Origin: Niabella pedocola | Lineage (GTDB): Bacteria; Bacteroidota; Bacteroidia; Chitinophagales; Chitinophagaceae | Length of the DNA: 64,000 nt | Reading direction: 5' to 3' | Assembly: GCF_021044425.1 (NCBI RefSeq) | Contig: NZ_JAJNEC010000004.1 | Location: 372,001 to 436,000 of the forward strand | Shown: positions 1 to 8,469 of the stretch, in pieces | Numbering within the stretch: the stretch's first letter is position 1 | Layout: each line of letters opens with the position of its first letter | Notes under the pieces: generated by a model | Told to the model about the DNA's origin: nothing | Seen by the model: the letters and a program-made list of their open reading frames with translations, nothing else | Databases searched by the model: none | Made by a program: the position numbers and the translations under genes

Positions 1-227
1 AAAGTCAACCCCACCTTATTATCCGCTGCAATCTCCTGCCCTTTCCGGGCATTTGTTGGACCTGTAATAATAAAGCTGCCCTCTTTCACCTCCTTCAGCG
101 AAACAAACCGGCCGTTCGGGAAACCGTCCAGTCCCCGTGTTGTTAAACAACATGCGCCGGGAAGCGTTGCGCCGGAAACCATGTTTTCCTCCTGGTACCA
201 GCGGTCAAAAAGTTCCAGTGGATTCAT
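1..227 (-). CDS. Pyridoxamine 5'-phosphate oxidase family protein (N-terminal part only)
   Basis: Partial gene; the 3' part lies beyond base 1. The ATG is at 225-227. The 75 visible codons read MNPLELFDRWYQEE, then RFVSLKEV, then TGPTNARKGQEIAADNKVGLT. This follows the PdxH pattern of a helix, the strand S-R-V-L-L-K, and the FMN-binding N-S-R-K-G-x-E-L-A-x-N segment. PdxH makes pyridoxal 5'-phosphate from the pyridoxine or pyridoxamine phosphates using FMN. The N-terminus is shorter than in classical PdxH, and the usual N-S-R-K-G reads N-A-R-K-G, so a related flavin oxidoreductase is possible. It lies 14 bp downstream of the Nudix gene on the same strand. Confidence 0.7.
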   Translation of the reverse strand, partial: MNPLELFDRWYQEENMVSGATLPGACCLTTRGLDGFPNGRFVSLKEVKEGSFIITGPTNARKGQEIAADNKVGLT

Positions 228-241
228 CGTATTTATTTTAA

Positions 242-799
242 TCAAACCTTTAATTCACCGAGACGCTGTAACGCATAAAGCATACAGGTTACATGCATGG
301 ATTGTATGAACTGGTTGGTCCGGAACATTTCCTTGAAGCGTTCCATCGGCACCAGTTCTATGTGAATCTCTTCATTGGGATCCAGCTCCTGCTCACCGGT
401 CTTTTTTCCGCCCGTTGCCAGAAACATATGCATCCAGTTATTATTTGTAGAGGGGTTCGCACAGGTTTTTCCCAGGTATTCATAGTTGGTAAATTCATAG
501 CCCGTTTCCTCCTTTAACTCTCTTTTGACCGCCGCTTCAAGGCTGGCATCGGTATCGTCTACACAACCACCCGGAATTTCATAATGGGTTTCCCCGATTC
601 CGTGCCTGTATTGCATTTCCAGCAACACCTGGTTATCTTCTGTAAGCGCAAAAGCAGTAACCCATGTAGGAAATTCATACACATAATAGGGATCTACGAT
701 TTTACCCTGGGGGGTTTCGCACCGGTCCTTGCGCACCGTGAACCACAGATCTTTAAACAGGTACGACGAAGAAAGCGTTTTCCAGTCCATCATTGCCAT
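242..799 (-). CDS. Nudix hydrolase, ADP-ribose pyrophosphatase-like
   Basis: Protein of about 185 residues with a clear Nudix box: GG near residue 78, then the R-E-L-K-E-E-T-G-Y core near residues 92-100, which binds the metal and the diphosphate. The N-terminus (DWKTLSSSYL, then W-x-V-R-x-D) and general layout resemble ADP-ribose or ADP-sugar pyrophosphatases, but the substrate cannot be read from sequence. Two starts are plausible. ATG at 797-799 follows an A/G-rich stretch; ATG at 791-793 forms an ATGA overlap with the stop of the upstream DinB gene. Either way the two genes are translationally coupled. A still longer reading back to 925 is only overlap with the DinB frame. Confidence 0.85.
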   Translation of the reverse strand: MAMMDWKTLSSSYLFKDLWFTVRKDRCETPQGKIVDPYYVYEFPTWVTAFALTEDNQVLLEMQYRHGIGETHYEIPGGCVDDTDASLEAAVKRELKEETGYEFTNYEYLGKTCANPSTNNNWMHMFLATGGKKTGEQELDPNEEIHIELVPMERFKEMFRTNQFIQSMHVTCMLYALQRLGELKV

Positions 800-1317
800 T
801 TTCTTTTTTCTCTTAAATAATTTACCTGGGCTGCATGGTGTTTTCCATGCCAGGCATACAGTTGCAGGTAATAGGATAATGCCAGAGGCTTGCCGGTAAC
901 CGGATGTATCACGGTTCTTGCCCATTGTGCCTCATCCAGATCTTTAATGGCAGCGTACCAGCGGGCATGCAATGCATACAGCAGTGTGATGGAAAGGTTT
1001 ACAGGTAATGATCGTACATCCTCCAGCGCTGCCCAGGCTTTTTCGTCGTAAGCTTTTATCACCGGTTGCTCCTCCGTTAACCCCAGTTTAAAACGGGTAT
1101 AGGCATTTATATGACTGTCTGCCACATGGTGCACCAGCTGATGCACGGTCCACCCGCCCTCCCGGTAAGGCGTTTGCAGCTGCGGCTCATCCAATCCGGA
1201 AATGGACGCTTCCAGCATATTGGGCAGGAACTGTATCGCAGCCAGGCATTCCTGCTTTACAGATGCTGTAAAATCCCGATGCTCAAATCGTCCTATGGGA
1301 TATTGATTTTCTATCAT
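790..1317 (-). CDS. DinB/YfiT family putative metal-dependent hydrolase
   Basis: The ATG at 1315-1317 gives a protein of about 175 residues starting MIENQYPIGRFEH, the usual opening of the YfiT subgroup. This group includes bacillithiol S-transferases and putative metal-dependent hydrolases with a four-helix bundle. The metal-binding histidine triad is visible: H in VHQLVHHVADSH near residues 61-68 and HGKHH near residues 155-159. It is the first gene of a minus-strand run with the Nudix gene and the PdxH-like gene. An upstream in-frame ATG at 1353 is rejected because it adds a tail absent from the family. The substrate is unknown. Confidence 0.85.
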   Translation of the reverse strand: MIENQYPIGRFEHRDFTASVKQECLAAIQFLPNMLEASISGLDEPQLQTPYREGGWTVHQLVHHVADSHINAYTRFKLGLTEEQPVIKAYDEKAWAALEDVRSLPVNLSITLLYALHARWYAAIKDLDEAQWARTVIHPVTGKPLALSYYLQLYAWHGKHHAAQVNYLREKRKWQ

Positions 1318-1401
1318 GGGTTTTAGTGGTGCAGCCAATAGTAACCGGTTCAAAAAATCTCCGGATCATTCCGGCTTACGCGTATTAAACTATTTATGCG
1401 A

Positions 1402-1836
1402 TCAATGTACCTGTAACAATTCTACTTCAAATAACAGGGTAGCTCCTCCGGGAATATCGCGGCCCGCACCCCTGTCGCCATAAGCCAGCTCTGAAGGAAT
1501 CCACAGGCGCCAGTGGCTGCCCTCTTTCATAAGCGGTATCGCGATCTGCCACCCCTTGATCAATGCACTCAGCGGCGCGGAAAACGGCTGGTTTCTTTTA
1601 AAGGAACTGTCAAACTCAGTTCCGTCCAGCAAGGCGCCCCGGTAATGCGCCGTAACCGATTGCTGCACGGTGGGCTGTTTGCCGGTACCTTCTTTGAGTA
1701 CTTCATACTGAATACCCTCCGGAAGCGTTTGTACGCCCTCCTTATTTTTATTCGTTTCAAGAAATTTCTTCCCTGCTTCTTTTTGCGCTTCAATTTTATT
1801 GTTCATAAATGCTTTCAGTTTATCCTGTAATCCCAT
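1402..1836 (-). CDS. FKBP-type peptidyl-prolyl cis-trans isomerase
   Basis: Protein of 144 residues. The first 45 or so are a charged helix (KLKAFMNNKIEAQKEAGKKFLETNK), like the end of the dimerisation arm of Mip/FkpA proteins. The FKBP domain follows to the C-terminus. It has V-x-x-H-Y-x-G-x-L-x-D-G-x-x-F-D-S-S, then I-K-G-W near residue 94 and I-P-S-E-L-A-Y-G near residues 112-119, and ends in F-E-V-E-L. These are the aromatic and aspartate residues of the isomerase pocket. No signal peptide is seen, so it should act in the cytoplasm, unlike most Mip relatives. It stands alone. Confidence 0.92.
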   Translation of the reverse strand: MGLQDKLKAFMNNKIEAQKEAGKKFLETNKNKEGVQTLPEGIQYEVLKEGTGKQPTVQQSVTAHYRGALLDGTEFDSSFKRNQPFSAPLSALIKGWQIAIPLMKEGSHWRLWIPSELAYGDRGAGRDIPGGATLLFEVELLQVH

Positions 1837-2293
1837 AATTTATTGTATCGTTTCAATAAAAGTAAATAGGCTCAAAGGTAATGAATCCCGCGCAAAGCAC
1901 GACGGTGTTTTATACGCATCCGGCAATGCGCTGCGTGCAGGCGTACCCGTTCGACACACCGGACCTTCATGGTTAAAAAGCGTATTCCGGCGCCGTATCC
2001 CCATCAGCGTACCCGGTCCAGAAACCATCATCTACGGACATTTCCATAAAATCATATCTCGCCAAAACTCATATTTTATTTCAGTTTTGGCGAGATATAA
2101 TATACAAGGTATACCATCATCCGGCAATCAACAGGCAGGATATCCGGCATCATCCTGTACAATCGCTTACTGTTAATTACACGGCACTATACATATCAAC
2201 TGTTTCAACAACGCCGTTTATAAAGCACCCCGATGGACCATATCGGGGGGAAACCTATGAAAATTTATACCTGCCAGAACAGCCCGTTTTTTG
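1837..2293. other. Intergenic region with hairpins and no gene seen
   Basis: About 460 bases between the divergent FKBP and ATPase genes. Open frames here (for example 1799-2176 plus and 1840-2031 minus) have no recognisable protein features. The region holds a 16-bp perfect inverted repeat at 2054-2098 and a smaller 7-bp hairpin at 2228-2248 (CCCCGAT with ATCGGGG). It probably serves as control DNA for the ATPase gene, or is the remains of something lost. Confidence 0.5.
2054..2098. repeat. 16-bp perfect inverted repeat matching the ATPase promoter element
   Basis: ATATCTCGCCAAAACT at 2054-2069 is the exact reverse complement of 2083-2098, with a 13-base AT-rich loop. A third copy, differing at one base, lies at 2295-2310, five bases before the ATPase start codon. 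Three copies in two orientations within 260 bases suggest a protein-binding element, or an end sequence of a mobile unit. There is no T-run, so it is not an ordinary terminator. Confidence 0.75.
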
Positions 2294-2310
2294 TAGTTTT
2301 GGCGAAATAT
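2294..2310 (+). promoter_or_regulatory. Putative -7 box overlapping the repeated operator-like element
   Basis: TAGTTTTG at 2294-2301 fits the Bacteroidota -7 consensus TAnnTTTG and would start transcription near 2306-2308. The third copy of the 16-base repeat (AGTTTTGGCGAAATAT, 2295-2310) covers this box and the predicted start site. A protein bound here would block its own promoter. No convincing -33 TTG is seen. Confidence 0.45.
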
Positions 2311-2315
2311 AAATC

Positions 2316-3773
2316 ATGGAGGAAATCATTGGAAGAGCCGAAGAACTCCAGCTACTCGCCGATATTAAAAAAACACCGGCAGCAGAATTGGTAGCCGTTT
2401 ATGGAAGAAGGCGGGTTGGCAAAACCTACCTGATCCGGAGCTTTTTTGAGAACGAGCTTCTATTTGAAATTTCCGGGTTACACAATGCCTCCCTGCAGGA
2501 GCAATTGGAAAACTTTAAAGATTGTTTATCCCAAACAGTTCCCAAACATAAAAAGAAACCCGCTATACCGGAAACCTGGCTACAGGCATTCCAGCAGCTC
2601 ATCAGGGTGCTGCAACCGCAGATCGCCAGAAGAAAAAAAGTCATTTTCTTTGATGAATTCCCCTGGCTGGATTCGCCCCGCTCCGGCTTTATGCCGGCCT
2701 TTGAGAACTTCTGGAACAGCTGGGCTTCGCGGCAAAAAAACCTGGTGGTAATTATTTGCGGGTCTGCCGCTTCCTGGATGATCCGCAAAATTGTAAACAA
2801 CAGGGGCGGCCTGCATAACCGGCTTACCCGGCAGATCCGGCTGCTGCCTTTTTCGCTGGCAGAAACGGAACAGTTTTTCCGGGCGCAGGCGATTAAGCTG
2901 GACCGGTACCAGGTGCTGCAATTATATATGGCCATGGGCGGCGTACCGCAATATCTTAAACAGGTGAAGCGCGGTGAAAGCGCCATACAGGCCATCGACC
3001 GGATTTGCTTTACCAAAGACAGCTACCTGACCAATGAGTTCAGCAATCTTTACCGCTCTCTTTTTGATAACGCCCAGCACCACATCTCCATTGTAAAAGC
3101 CCTTGCCGGAAAGCCCTCCGGGCTCACACGGAATGCGATCATTCATACACTCCGCCTTTCGTCCGGAGGCGGCATTACACAAACGCTTGATGAACTCACC
3201 GAATCCGGTTTTATCAAATCCTATATCCCTTTTGGTAAAACCGTTAAGAACAGCATTTATAAACTGACCGACGAATACTCACTGTTTTACCTGAAGTTTA
3301 TTGCGCCCAACAAACGCCCGGGAAAGGGTACCTGGATCAAATTGTTTAACACCGCTTCCTGGAAAAGCTGGAGTGGTTATGCGTTTGAGGGCATCTGTCA
3401 GAAACACCTGGAGCAACTAAAAGCGGCACTGGGCATTTCCGGTATTCATACCCAGGAAAGCATCTGGCGCGCTACGGCCCCAGGCGCTACGCGACAGGGC
3501 GCCCAGATCGATCTGGTCATCGACCGCAATGACCGCTGCATTAATATTTTTGAAATGAAGTTTGCTGCCAGTACATTGGTGATCCCCAGATCATACCGGG
3601 CTTCCCTACTAAACAAGCAGGCGCTTTTCATAGAAACTACAGGAACAAAAAAAACGGTATTCCTTGGTTTTATGACCACGTTCGGTGTAAAAAATGCAGC
3701 TGATTACGCCGGTCTTATCCAGCATCAGTTTACGATGGATGTATTATTCAACGCGGCGGTTGCACTGCTTTAA
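2316..3773 (+). CDS. AAA+ ATPase of the DUF234/COG1672 type
   Basis: Protein of 485 residues with an N-terminal ATPase domain: Walker A GRRRVGKT at residues 30-37 and Walker B VIFFDEFPW at about 109-117. A winged-helix stretch follows at about 255-310. The C-terminal domain carries GAQIDLVIDR then IFEMK near residues 392-415, the D...E-x-K pattern of PD-(D/E)XK nuclease-like folds found in this family. The role of these ATPases is not established; the layout resembles nucleic-acid-acting switches. The gene stands alone, is preceded by the repeated element, and overlaps the convergent ABC gene by 4 bases. The ATG at 2316 is the first residue of the conserved start MEEIIGR. Confidence 0.88.
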   Translation: MEEIIGRAEELQLLADIKKTPAAELVAVYGRRRVGKTYLIRSFFENELLFEISGLHNASLQEQLENFKDCLSQTVPKHKKKPAIPETWLQAFQQLIRVLQPQIARRKKVIFFDEFPWLDSPRSGFMPAFENFWNSWASRQKNLVVIICGSAASWMIRKIVNNRGGLHNRLTRQIRLLPFSLAETEQFFRAQAIKLDRYQVLQLYMAMGGVPQYLKQVKRGESAIQAIDRICFTKDSYLTNEFSNLYRSLFDNAQHHISIVKALAGKPSGLTRNAIIHTLRLSSGGGITQTLDELTESGFIKSYIPFGKTVKNSIYKLTDEYSLFYLKFIAPNKRPGKGTWIKLFNTASWKSWSGYAFEGICQKHLEQLKAALGISGIHTQESIWRATAPGATRQGAQIDLVIDRNDRCINIFEMKFAASTLVIPRSYRASLLNKQALFIETTGTKKTVFLGFMTTFGVKNAADYAGLIQHQFTMDVLFNAAVALL

Positions 3774-4531
3774 TCCTCCCGTAAATGCTTTCCTGTTAGT
3801 TGAATAAATACATCTTCGAGGTTGGCTTTCTTCACCTCTTTCGAGCGTTCAAAACCCGTTGCTACCAGGTTATCAATTAGCTGGTCGGGCGTATCAAGCG
3901 CAACGATCTCACCGGAATCGATGATCGCGATCCTGTTGCACAGGTATTCGGCCTCATCCATATAATGGGTAGTAATGATGACCGTAGTACCCTCTGCATT
4001 GATCTTCCGGATCAGCTCCCAAAGATTTCTCCGGGCCTGTGGATCGAGTCCTGTAGTCGGTTCATCCAAAAAGACCACCCTGGGTTTATTGATCAACGTA
4101 GTGGCAACTGAAAACCGCTGTTTCTGCCCACCGCTCAAGTCCTTGAATTTTGCCCGCGCCTTTTCCTCCAGGTTCACCGTTCTTAACAGATCCATTGCAT
4201 GAACCCGCTGGTTGTACAACCCGGCGAAAAGATCCACCAGTTGTAAAAGATTCAGACCAGGATAGTATCCGCTGGCCTGAAGTTGTACGCCAATGATCCC
4301 CTTAATGGCATCCGGCTCCCTGTCCAGGTTATAACCGCCCACCACTACATCGCCGCTTGTTTTTTCCCGAAGTGTTTCGATAATCTCCAGCGTGGTTGAT
4401 TTTCCTGCGCCATTCGGGCCCAGCAAACCAAATATTTCACCTTCATACACTTCAAAAGAAATGCCCTTTACCGCGCGAAACTGATCATAATCCTTTACCA
4501 GATTGCTGACCGAAATGATGGGAGTAGCCAT
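3770..4531 (-). CDS. ABC transporter ATP-binding protein
   Basis: Protein of 253 residues with all the nucleotide-binding motifs: Walker A GPNGAGKST at 38-46, Q-loop near 83, LSGGQ at 132-136, Walker B VVFLDEP at 152-158, D-loop GLDP and the H-loop histidine at 189. The C-terminal tail (ANLEDVFIQLTGK) is typical of ATPases of the ABC-2 export type, as in drug or lipid exporters. No membrane permease gene lies next to it: one neighbour is the convergent ATPase, the other the divergent aspartate kinase. The partner must be encoded elsewhere, so the cargo is unknown. Confidence 0.93.
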   Translation of the reverse strand: MATPIISVSNLVKDYDQFRAVKGISFEVYEGEIFGLLGPNGAGKSTTLEIIETLREKTSGDVVVGGYNLDREPDAIKGIIGVQLQASGYYPGLNLLQLVDLFAGLYNQRVHAMDLLRTVNLEEKARAKFKDLSGGQKQRFSVATTLINKPRVVFLDEPTTGLDPQARRNLWELIRKINAEGTTVIITTHYMDEAEYLCNRIAIIDSGEIVALDTPDQLIDNLVATGFERSKEVKKANLEDVFIQLTGKHLRED

Positions 4532-4680
4532 GCGCTAAAACTACAAATAAGTTGGCAATTGCCCGGGGGATTCTTTTTCTAAAACAACAGCAGTTGCCGT
4601 ACCGGCGTTTCGATTTATTTTTTTGCTTCCGATTCCGTTTTCCTGAAAAAAAACGACCTTCGTCCGCAAATAAAAAAACA

Positions 4681-5943
4681 ATGAAGGTATATAAGTTCGG
4701 TGGGGCCTCCGTAAACAGTGCAGAACGGGTTTCCAATATAGCAGCGATCCTGGAGCGTTTCCCTGACGAAGACCTGGTCATTGTTATTTCTGCAATGGGC
4801 AAAACCACCAATGCACTTGAAAAAGTGGTGCAGGCTTATTACAATAACGAAAAGGAGCAGGCCCTGCAGCTCTTTGAAGAAATAAAAAAACAGCATATTA
4901 CCACGGCCAAATACCTGCTGGTAACCCATTACCTGGCCTGTGAAGCAAGATTAAAGGATTTTTTTACCGAGGTGGAATGGATGCTTCATGATCATCCGGT
5001 TCGGGAATTTGATTACTACTATGACCAGGTAGTAAGCATTGGAGAGCTTTTGTCTACCTGCATTGTGAGCGCATACCTTTCCGAACGGGGAATTGCCAAC
5101 GAATGGATCGATGTAAGAGATATTTTCCGTACCGATGATAATTTCAGAGATGCCAATATTAACTGGGATTATACCCAACTGCAAATTGATACAAAGATCG
5201 CGCCCATCCTTCAATCAAAAAAATGGGTGATCACACAGGGGTTTATCGGCGCTACCGATGAAAACGAAAGTACCACCCTTGGCCGGGAAGGCAGCGATTA
5301 CTCCGCTGCTCTTTTCGCAAACATGCTCAACGCAGAAAGTCTTACCATCTGGAAAGATGTGGAAAGTGTGATGAGCGCCGATCCTAAAAAGATCCCCGAT
5401 GCCGTACCCATTCATGAGCTGAGTTATAACGAGGTGATTGAGATGGCTTACTACGGAGCGCAGGTCATTCACCCCAAAACCATTAAACCCTTACAAAACA
5501 GGAACATTCCCTTATATGTAAAATGCTTCCTGGATGCAGACCTTCCGGGAACCGTTATCCGGGATCACATGAATAAGGATCTGCCCCCCATCATCGTGAT
5601 CAAAGAGAACCAGGTGATGATGGAGTTAAAAACAAAAGATTTTTCTTTTGTAGGAGATGCCCATGCGTATCAGCTATACCAATGGTTTAACGAACATTCC
5701 TTAAGGCCCACGCTTACCCAAAACGGGGCGATCAGTCTTATTTTTGCTTTTGATAACTGGGAAGAAAAGATCAGCCGGTTTTCATCAGCAGCAGCGGAGG
5801 TCTTTGATGTACATATTACACCCGGGTTAACACTTACCACTATCCGGCATTATAATCAAGCCGCGCTGGACCGGTATATCGGCAATAAGGAAATACTGGT
5901 GCGACAGCAAACGCTAAAGAATGTCCGTGCCCTGCACCGTTAA
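4681..5943 (+). CDS. lysC: Aspartate kinase
   Basis: The ATG at 4681 gives 420 residues starting MKVYKFGGASV, the nucleotide-binding start of aspartokinases. Other family motifs are visible: VVISAMGKTTN near residues 38-48, GFIGA then the substrate loop TTLGREGSDYSAAL near 200, and the segment WKDVESVMSADP. The enzyme phosphorylates aspartate in the first step toward lysine, methionine, threonine and diaminopimelate. The C-terminal 120 residues fit a divergent ACT regulatory region. No homoserine dehydrogenase domain is fused. An in-frame reading from 4552 is unlikely because it adds a low-complexity tail before this start. The gene symbol is by family only. Confidence 0.93.
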   Translation: MKVYKFGGASVNSAERVSNIAAILERFPDEDLVIVISAMGKTTNALEKVVQAYYNNEKEQALQLFEEIKKQHITTAKYLLVTHYLACEARLKDFFTEVEWMLHDHPVREFDYYYDQVVSIGELLSTCIVSAYLSERGIANEWIDVRDIFRTDDNFRDANINWDYTQLQIDTKIAPILQSKKWVITQGFIGATDENESTTLGREGSDYSAALFANMLNAESLTIWKDVESVMSADPKKIPDAVPIHELSYNEVIEMAYYGAQVIHPKTIKPLQNRNIPLYVKCFLDADLPGTVIRDHMNKDLPPIIVIKENQVMMELKTKDFSFVGDAHAYQLYQWFNEHSLRPTLTQNGAISLIFAFDNWEEKISRFSSAAAEVFDVHITPGLTLTTIRHYNQAALDRYIGNKEILVRQQTLKNVRALHR

Positions 5944-5960
5944 CCATTCATCGCATTCAA

Positions 5961-7169
5961 TTATTCGCCGATCACGGTAATTGTTTGTATCATTTTTTTG
6001 GGTATGGGCGACCGGTTGAAGATAGCCGGCGACCATTTTGGCATATTTTCCATCCGGTGAATCAGTTCACCGTTGAAATACTCATCCACGCCCCCTTTCA
6101 GCACTTTAAAGTTCACCGGGGTTCCATCTGCATCGATGATAAATTCCAATTGTACAAATGCCTTGCTGACACTATCGGGCAAAAAAGGAACCATGTCCTT
6201 ACCCAGCTTTTGTATAAATGTTTCGTAAGCCGAAGTGCCACCCGGGAATTCGGGCCACTTGGAAACACCATGTACCACATCGCTCACTTTTCTTACAACA
6301 AAGACATGTTTATTCTTTGGACGTATTTTCGGAGGCGGCGGCAGAAACCTGGGTGCCAGTGCCGGTGCATCATTGATCACATACTCTCCGTTGTCTTTAG
6401 TCATCACCACCGGCAGCTGCTTATGCTGTTCAAAATATTCAAATGCCTGTTCCAGTTTTACATTGAGGGCCTTGTAGGAAGGATCTGTTTCCAGCATCTT
6501 ACCCAGGTACTCATAGCTCCGCTTCACACTGTAATTGATCGGGAAAATATGAACCGGGATATAGTCGAGCCCCGCACTTTTGGCGCTGGCCGTTAAAATA
6601 TATAACTCATCGATCTGGTCATTTTTAATAGGGATACAGCCCACAGTGGCACATCCGCCGTGAATAAAAATGTCTCCCCCCGGCTTTGCCTGGTCGGAAA
6701 GAATGCGATCAGATGGATTGGGATAATTCAGGCCCAGCGATAAATAATACGTACTGTTGGGGTTGAATTCGTTGATATAATAGAACCCCTCCGGCACCTG
6801 GTAATCCCCTTCAAACCTTTTAGGCCCCAGGGAGCCGGCCAGCGCACATACTTTATAAATTTTCAGAAGTTTGTATTCTTCTTTAGCCGAATTTTTCACC
6901 CATACCTCCAGCTGGCTGTCGTACTTAAATGAACGGAGGTATACATATTTTGCGGGCCAGTCGAGCCCCTTCAGTTTAAACAGACTTTTCAGATATTCGC
7001 CCTTTTTCTGAAACGATTCTTTAGGACGCGGCAAATTCGTTTGCGCGTCAAAAAAAGCCCCGTAAGATGCCGCGGGTGAATAAGAAGTTTGTGCTGCACC
7101 GAATATTGAAAATGCAAAAATGCCTGTTAATGCAAAAAATCCCTTTTTTCCTCTCAGTTTTAAAGCCAT
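5961..7169 (-). CDS. YafK-type L,D-transpeptidase fused to a TonB-C-like domain
   Basis: Protein of 402 residues with a signal peptide (hydrophobic residues 10-25, then AAQ), so periplasmic. The central domain has DIFIHGGCATVGCIPI, with H170 and the catalytic Cys178. This is the variant motif of the YafK/DpaA subgroup of YkuD enzymes, some of which cut rather than make peptidoglycan crosslinks. Residues from about 305 match the TonB C-terminal fold: W-PEFPGG near the start, then V-Q-L-E-F-I-I-D-A-D-G and M-P-K-W-S-P-A. No TonB membrane anchor or proline arm typical of TonB is present, only a short PPPPK stretch near 280. It is convergent with aspartate kinase. Confidence 0.88.
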   Translation of the reverse strand: MALKLRGKKGFFALTGIFAFSIFGAAQTSYSPAASYGAFFDAQTNLPRPKESFQKKGEYLKSLFKLKGLDWPAKYVYLRSFKYDSQLEVWVKNSAKEEYKLLKIYKVCALAGSLGPKRFEGDYQVPEGFYYINEFNPNSTYYLSLGLNYPNPSDRILSDQAKPGGDIFIHGGCATVGCIPIKNDQIDELYILTASAKSAGLDYIPVHIFPINYSVKRSYEYLGKMLETDPSYKALNVKLEQAFEYFEQHKQLPVVMTKDNGEYVINDAPALAPRFLPPPPKIRPKNKHVFVVRKVSDVVHGVSKWPEFPGGTSAYETFIQKLGKDMVPFLPDSVSKAFVQLEFIIDADGTPVNFKVLKGGVDEYFNGELIHRMENMPKWSPAIFNRSPIPKKMIQTITVIGE

Positions 7170-7421
7170 TTTAAATCAAAATAATTCGCCGGATAATAAA
7201 TCGCCGTTTGTTTAAAGAATCGTCATCGCACCGGTATCCATCTCCACGCCCTTACAACGAAAAAAAGAGACAGATATTTCGATAACACGTTACAAATTAT
7301 CTACAAATTTAGCTTTTCTATGTTAAAAAATATGTAATGTATCCTTCATCGTTGAATTTCATTTATTTACCGGCCTCCTGCAAATTTCCGGTTTGAATGC
7401 CGGAAGGTTCTTTCAAAATCC

Positions 7422-7429
7422 TAATTTTG
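7422..7429 (+). promoter_or_regulatory. Putative -7 box of the threonine aldolase gene
   Basis: TAATTTTG matches the Bacteroidota -7 consensus TAnnTTTG and ends 7 bases before the ATG at 7437. Transcription would begin at or next to the start codon, giving a nearly leaderless message. No TTG is found at the usual -33 spacing; the nearest (7393-7395) is too far. Confidence 0.4.
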
Positions 7430-7436
7430 GAATTCC

Positions 7437-8447
7437 ATGATTGATCTACGCTCAGATACCGTAACGCGCCCTACCCCCGGCATGCTGCAGGCCATGATGG
7501 CTGCAAAGACAGGGGATGATGTTTTTGGAGAAGATTCAACCGTAAATGACCTGGAAACCCGCTGCGCCGCATTATTTGATATGGAAGCAGCTCTTTTTTG
7601 CTCCAGCGGCACCCAAACCAACCAGATCGCCATCAAATGCCATACGCAGCCCGGTGACGAAGTGATTTGTGATGCAGATGCCCATGTATACCAGTATGAG
7701 GCGGGAGGTATCGCCTTTAATTCCGGCGCATCCGTTCGTTTACTACCGGGTAACCGCGGGCGCATTACGGCAGCCCAGGTGGCCGCTGCCATCAATCCGG
7801 ACGATGTACATAAATCTGCCAGCAAGCTGGTATGTATTGAAAATACCAGCAACCGGGGCGGCGGCAGCTGCTATGATTTTGAAGCCCTGCAGCAAATTCA
7901 GCAGGTTTGTAAAGAGCACCAGTTGGGGTTTCATCTTGACGGCGCCCGTTTATTCAATGCACTTGTAGCCCGGAAAGAAACACCGGAGCAGTACGGCCGG
8001 TTATTTGACAGTATTTCTGTTTGTTTTTCCAAAGGCCTGGGCTGCCCGGTAGGCAGTGTGCTGCTGGGTAGTAAAACATTTATTGCCCGGGCAAGGCGTT
8101 TTCGAAAAGTACTGGGAGGCGGCATGCGTCAGGCAGGTTTCCTTGCTGCGGCGGGGCTCTATGCCCTGGAACATCATGTGCTGCGCCTGGAAACCGATCA
8201 TGCACATGCAGCGGTTGTTGCCGGCGCACTGCGCGATTGCCACTTTGTTGAAAACATTTTACCGGTAGAAACAAATATCATTATTTTTGAAACAAAGGGA
8301 ATAACGGCCGCCAACCTGGTTGCCCGGCTCGGAGAAAACGGGATCCGTTGTAATGCCGTAGCCCCCGACAGGGTCCGTTTTGTATTGCACCTGGATATTA
8401 CTGAAACGATGGTGCATCAGTTGACCAACAACATCCGGAGCCTTTAA
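7437..8447 (+). CDS. Low-specificity L-threonine aldolase
   Basis: Protein of 336 residues starting MIDLRSDTVTRPTPGM, the diagnostic start of the family. The pyridoxal-phosphate lysine is K199 in CFSKGLGCPVGS; HLDGAR at 166-171 holds the cofactor aspartate. The enzyme cleaves threonine or allo-threonine to glycine and acetaldehyde. Length and motifs are normal for the family. The glucose-6-phosphate isomerase gene follows after 22 bases, so the two may be co-transcribed. Confidence 0.95.
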   Translation: MIDLRSDTVTRPTPGMLQAMMAAKTGDDVFGEDSTVNDLETRCAALFDMEAALFCSSGTQTNQIAIKCHTQPGDEVICDADAHVYQYEAGGIAFNSGASVRLLPGNRGRITAAQVAAAINPDDVHKSASKLVCIENTSNRGGGSCYDFEALQQIQQVCKEHQLGFHLDGARLFNALVARKETPEQYGRLFDSISVCFSKGLGCPVGSVLLGSKTFIARARRFRKVLGGGMRQAGFLAAAGLYALEHHVLRLETDHAHAAVVAGALRDCHFVENILPVETNIIIFETKGITAANLVARLGENGIRCNAVAPDRVRFVLHLDITETMVHQLTNNIRSL

Positions 8448-8469
8448 AAAAACGACTAAAGAAAAAGAT

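Noticed and set aside
1799..2176. Plus-strand frame of about 125 codons between FKBP and the ATPase gene
   Set aside because: It overlaps the inverted repeat and the FKBP 5' end and shows no protein pattern.
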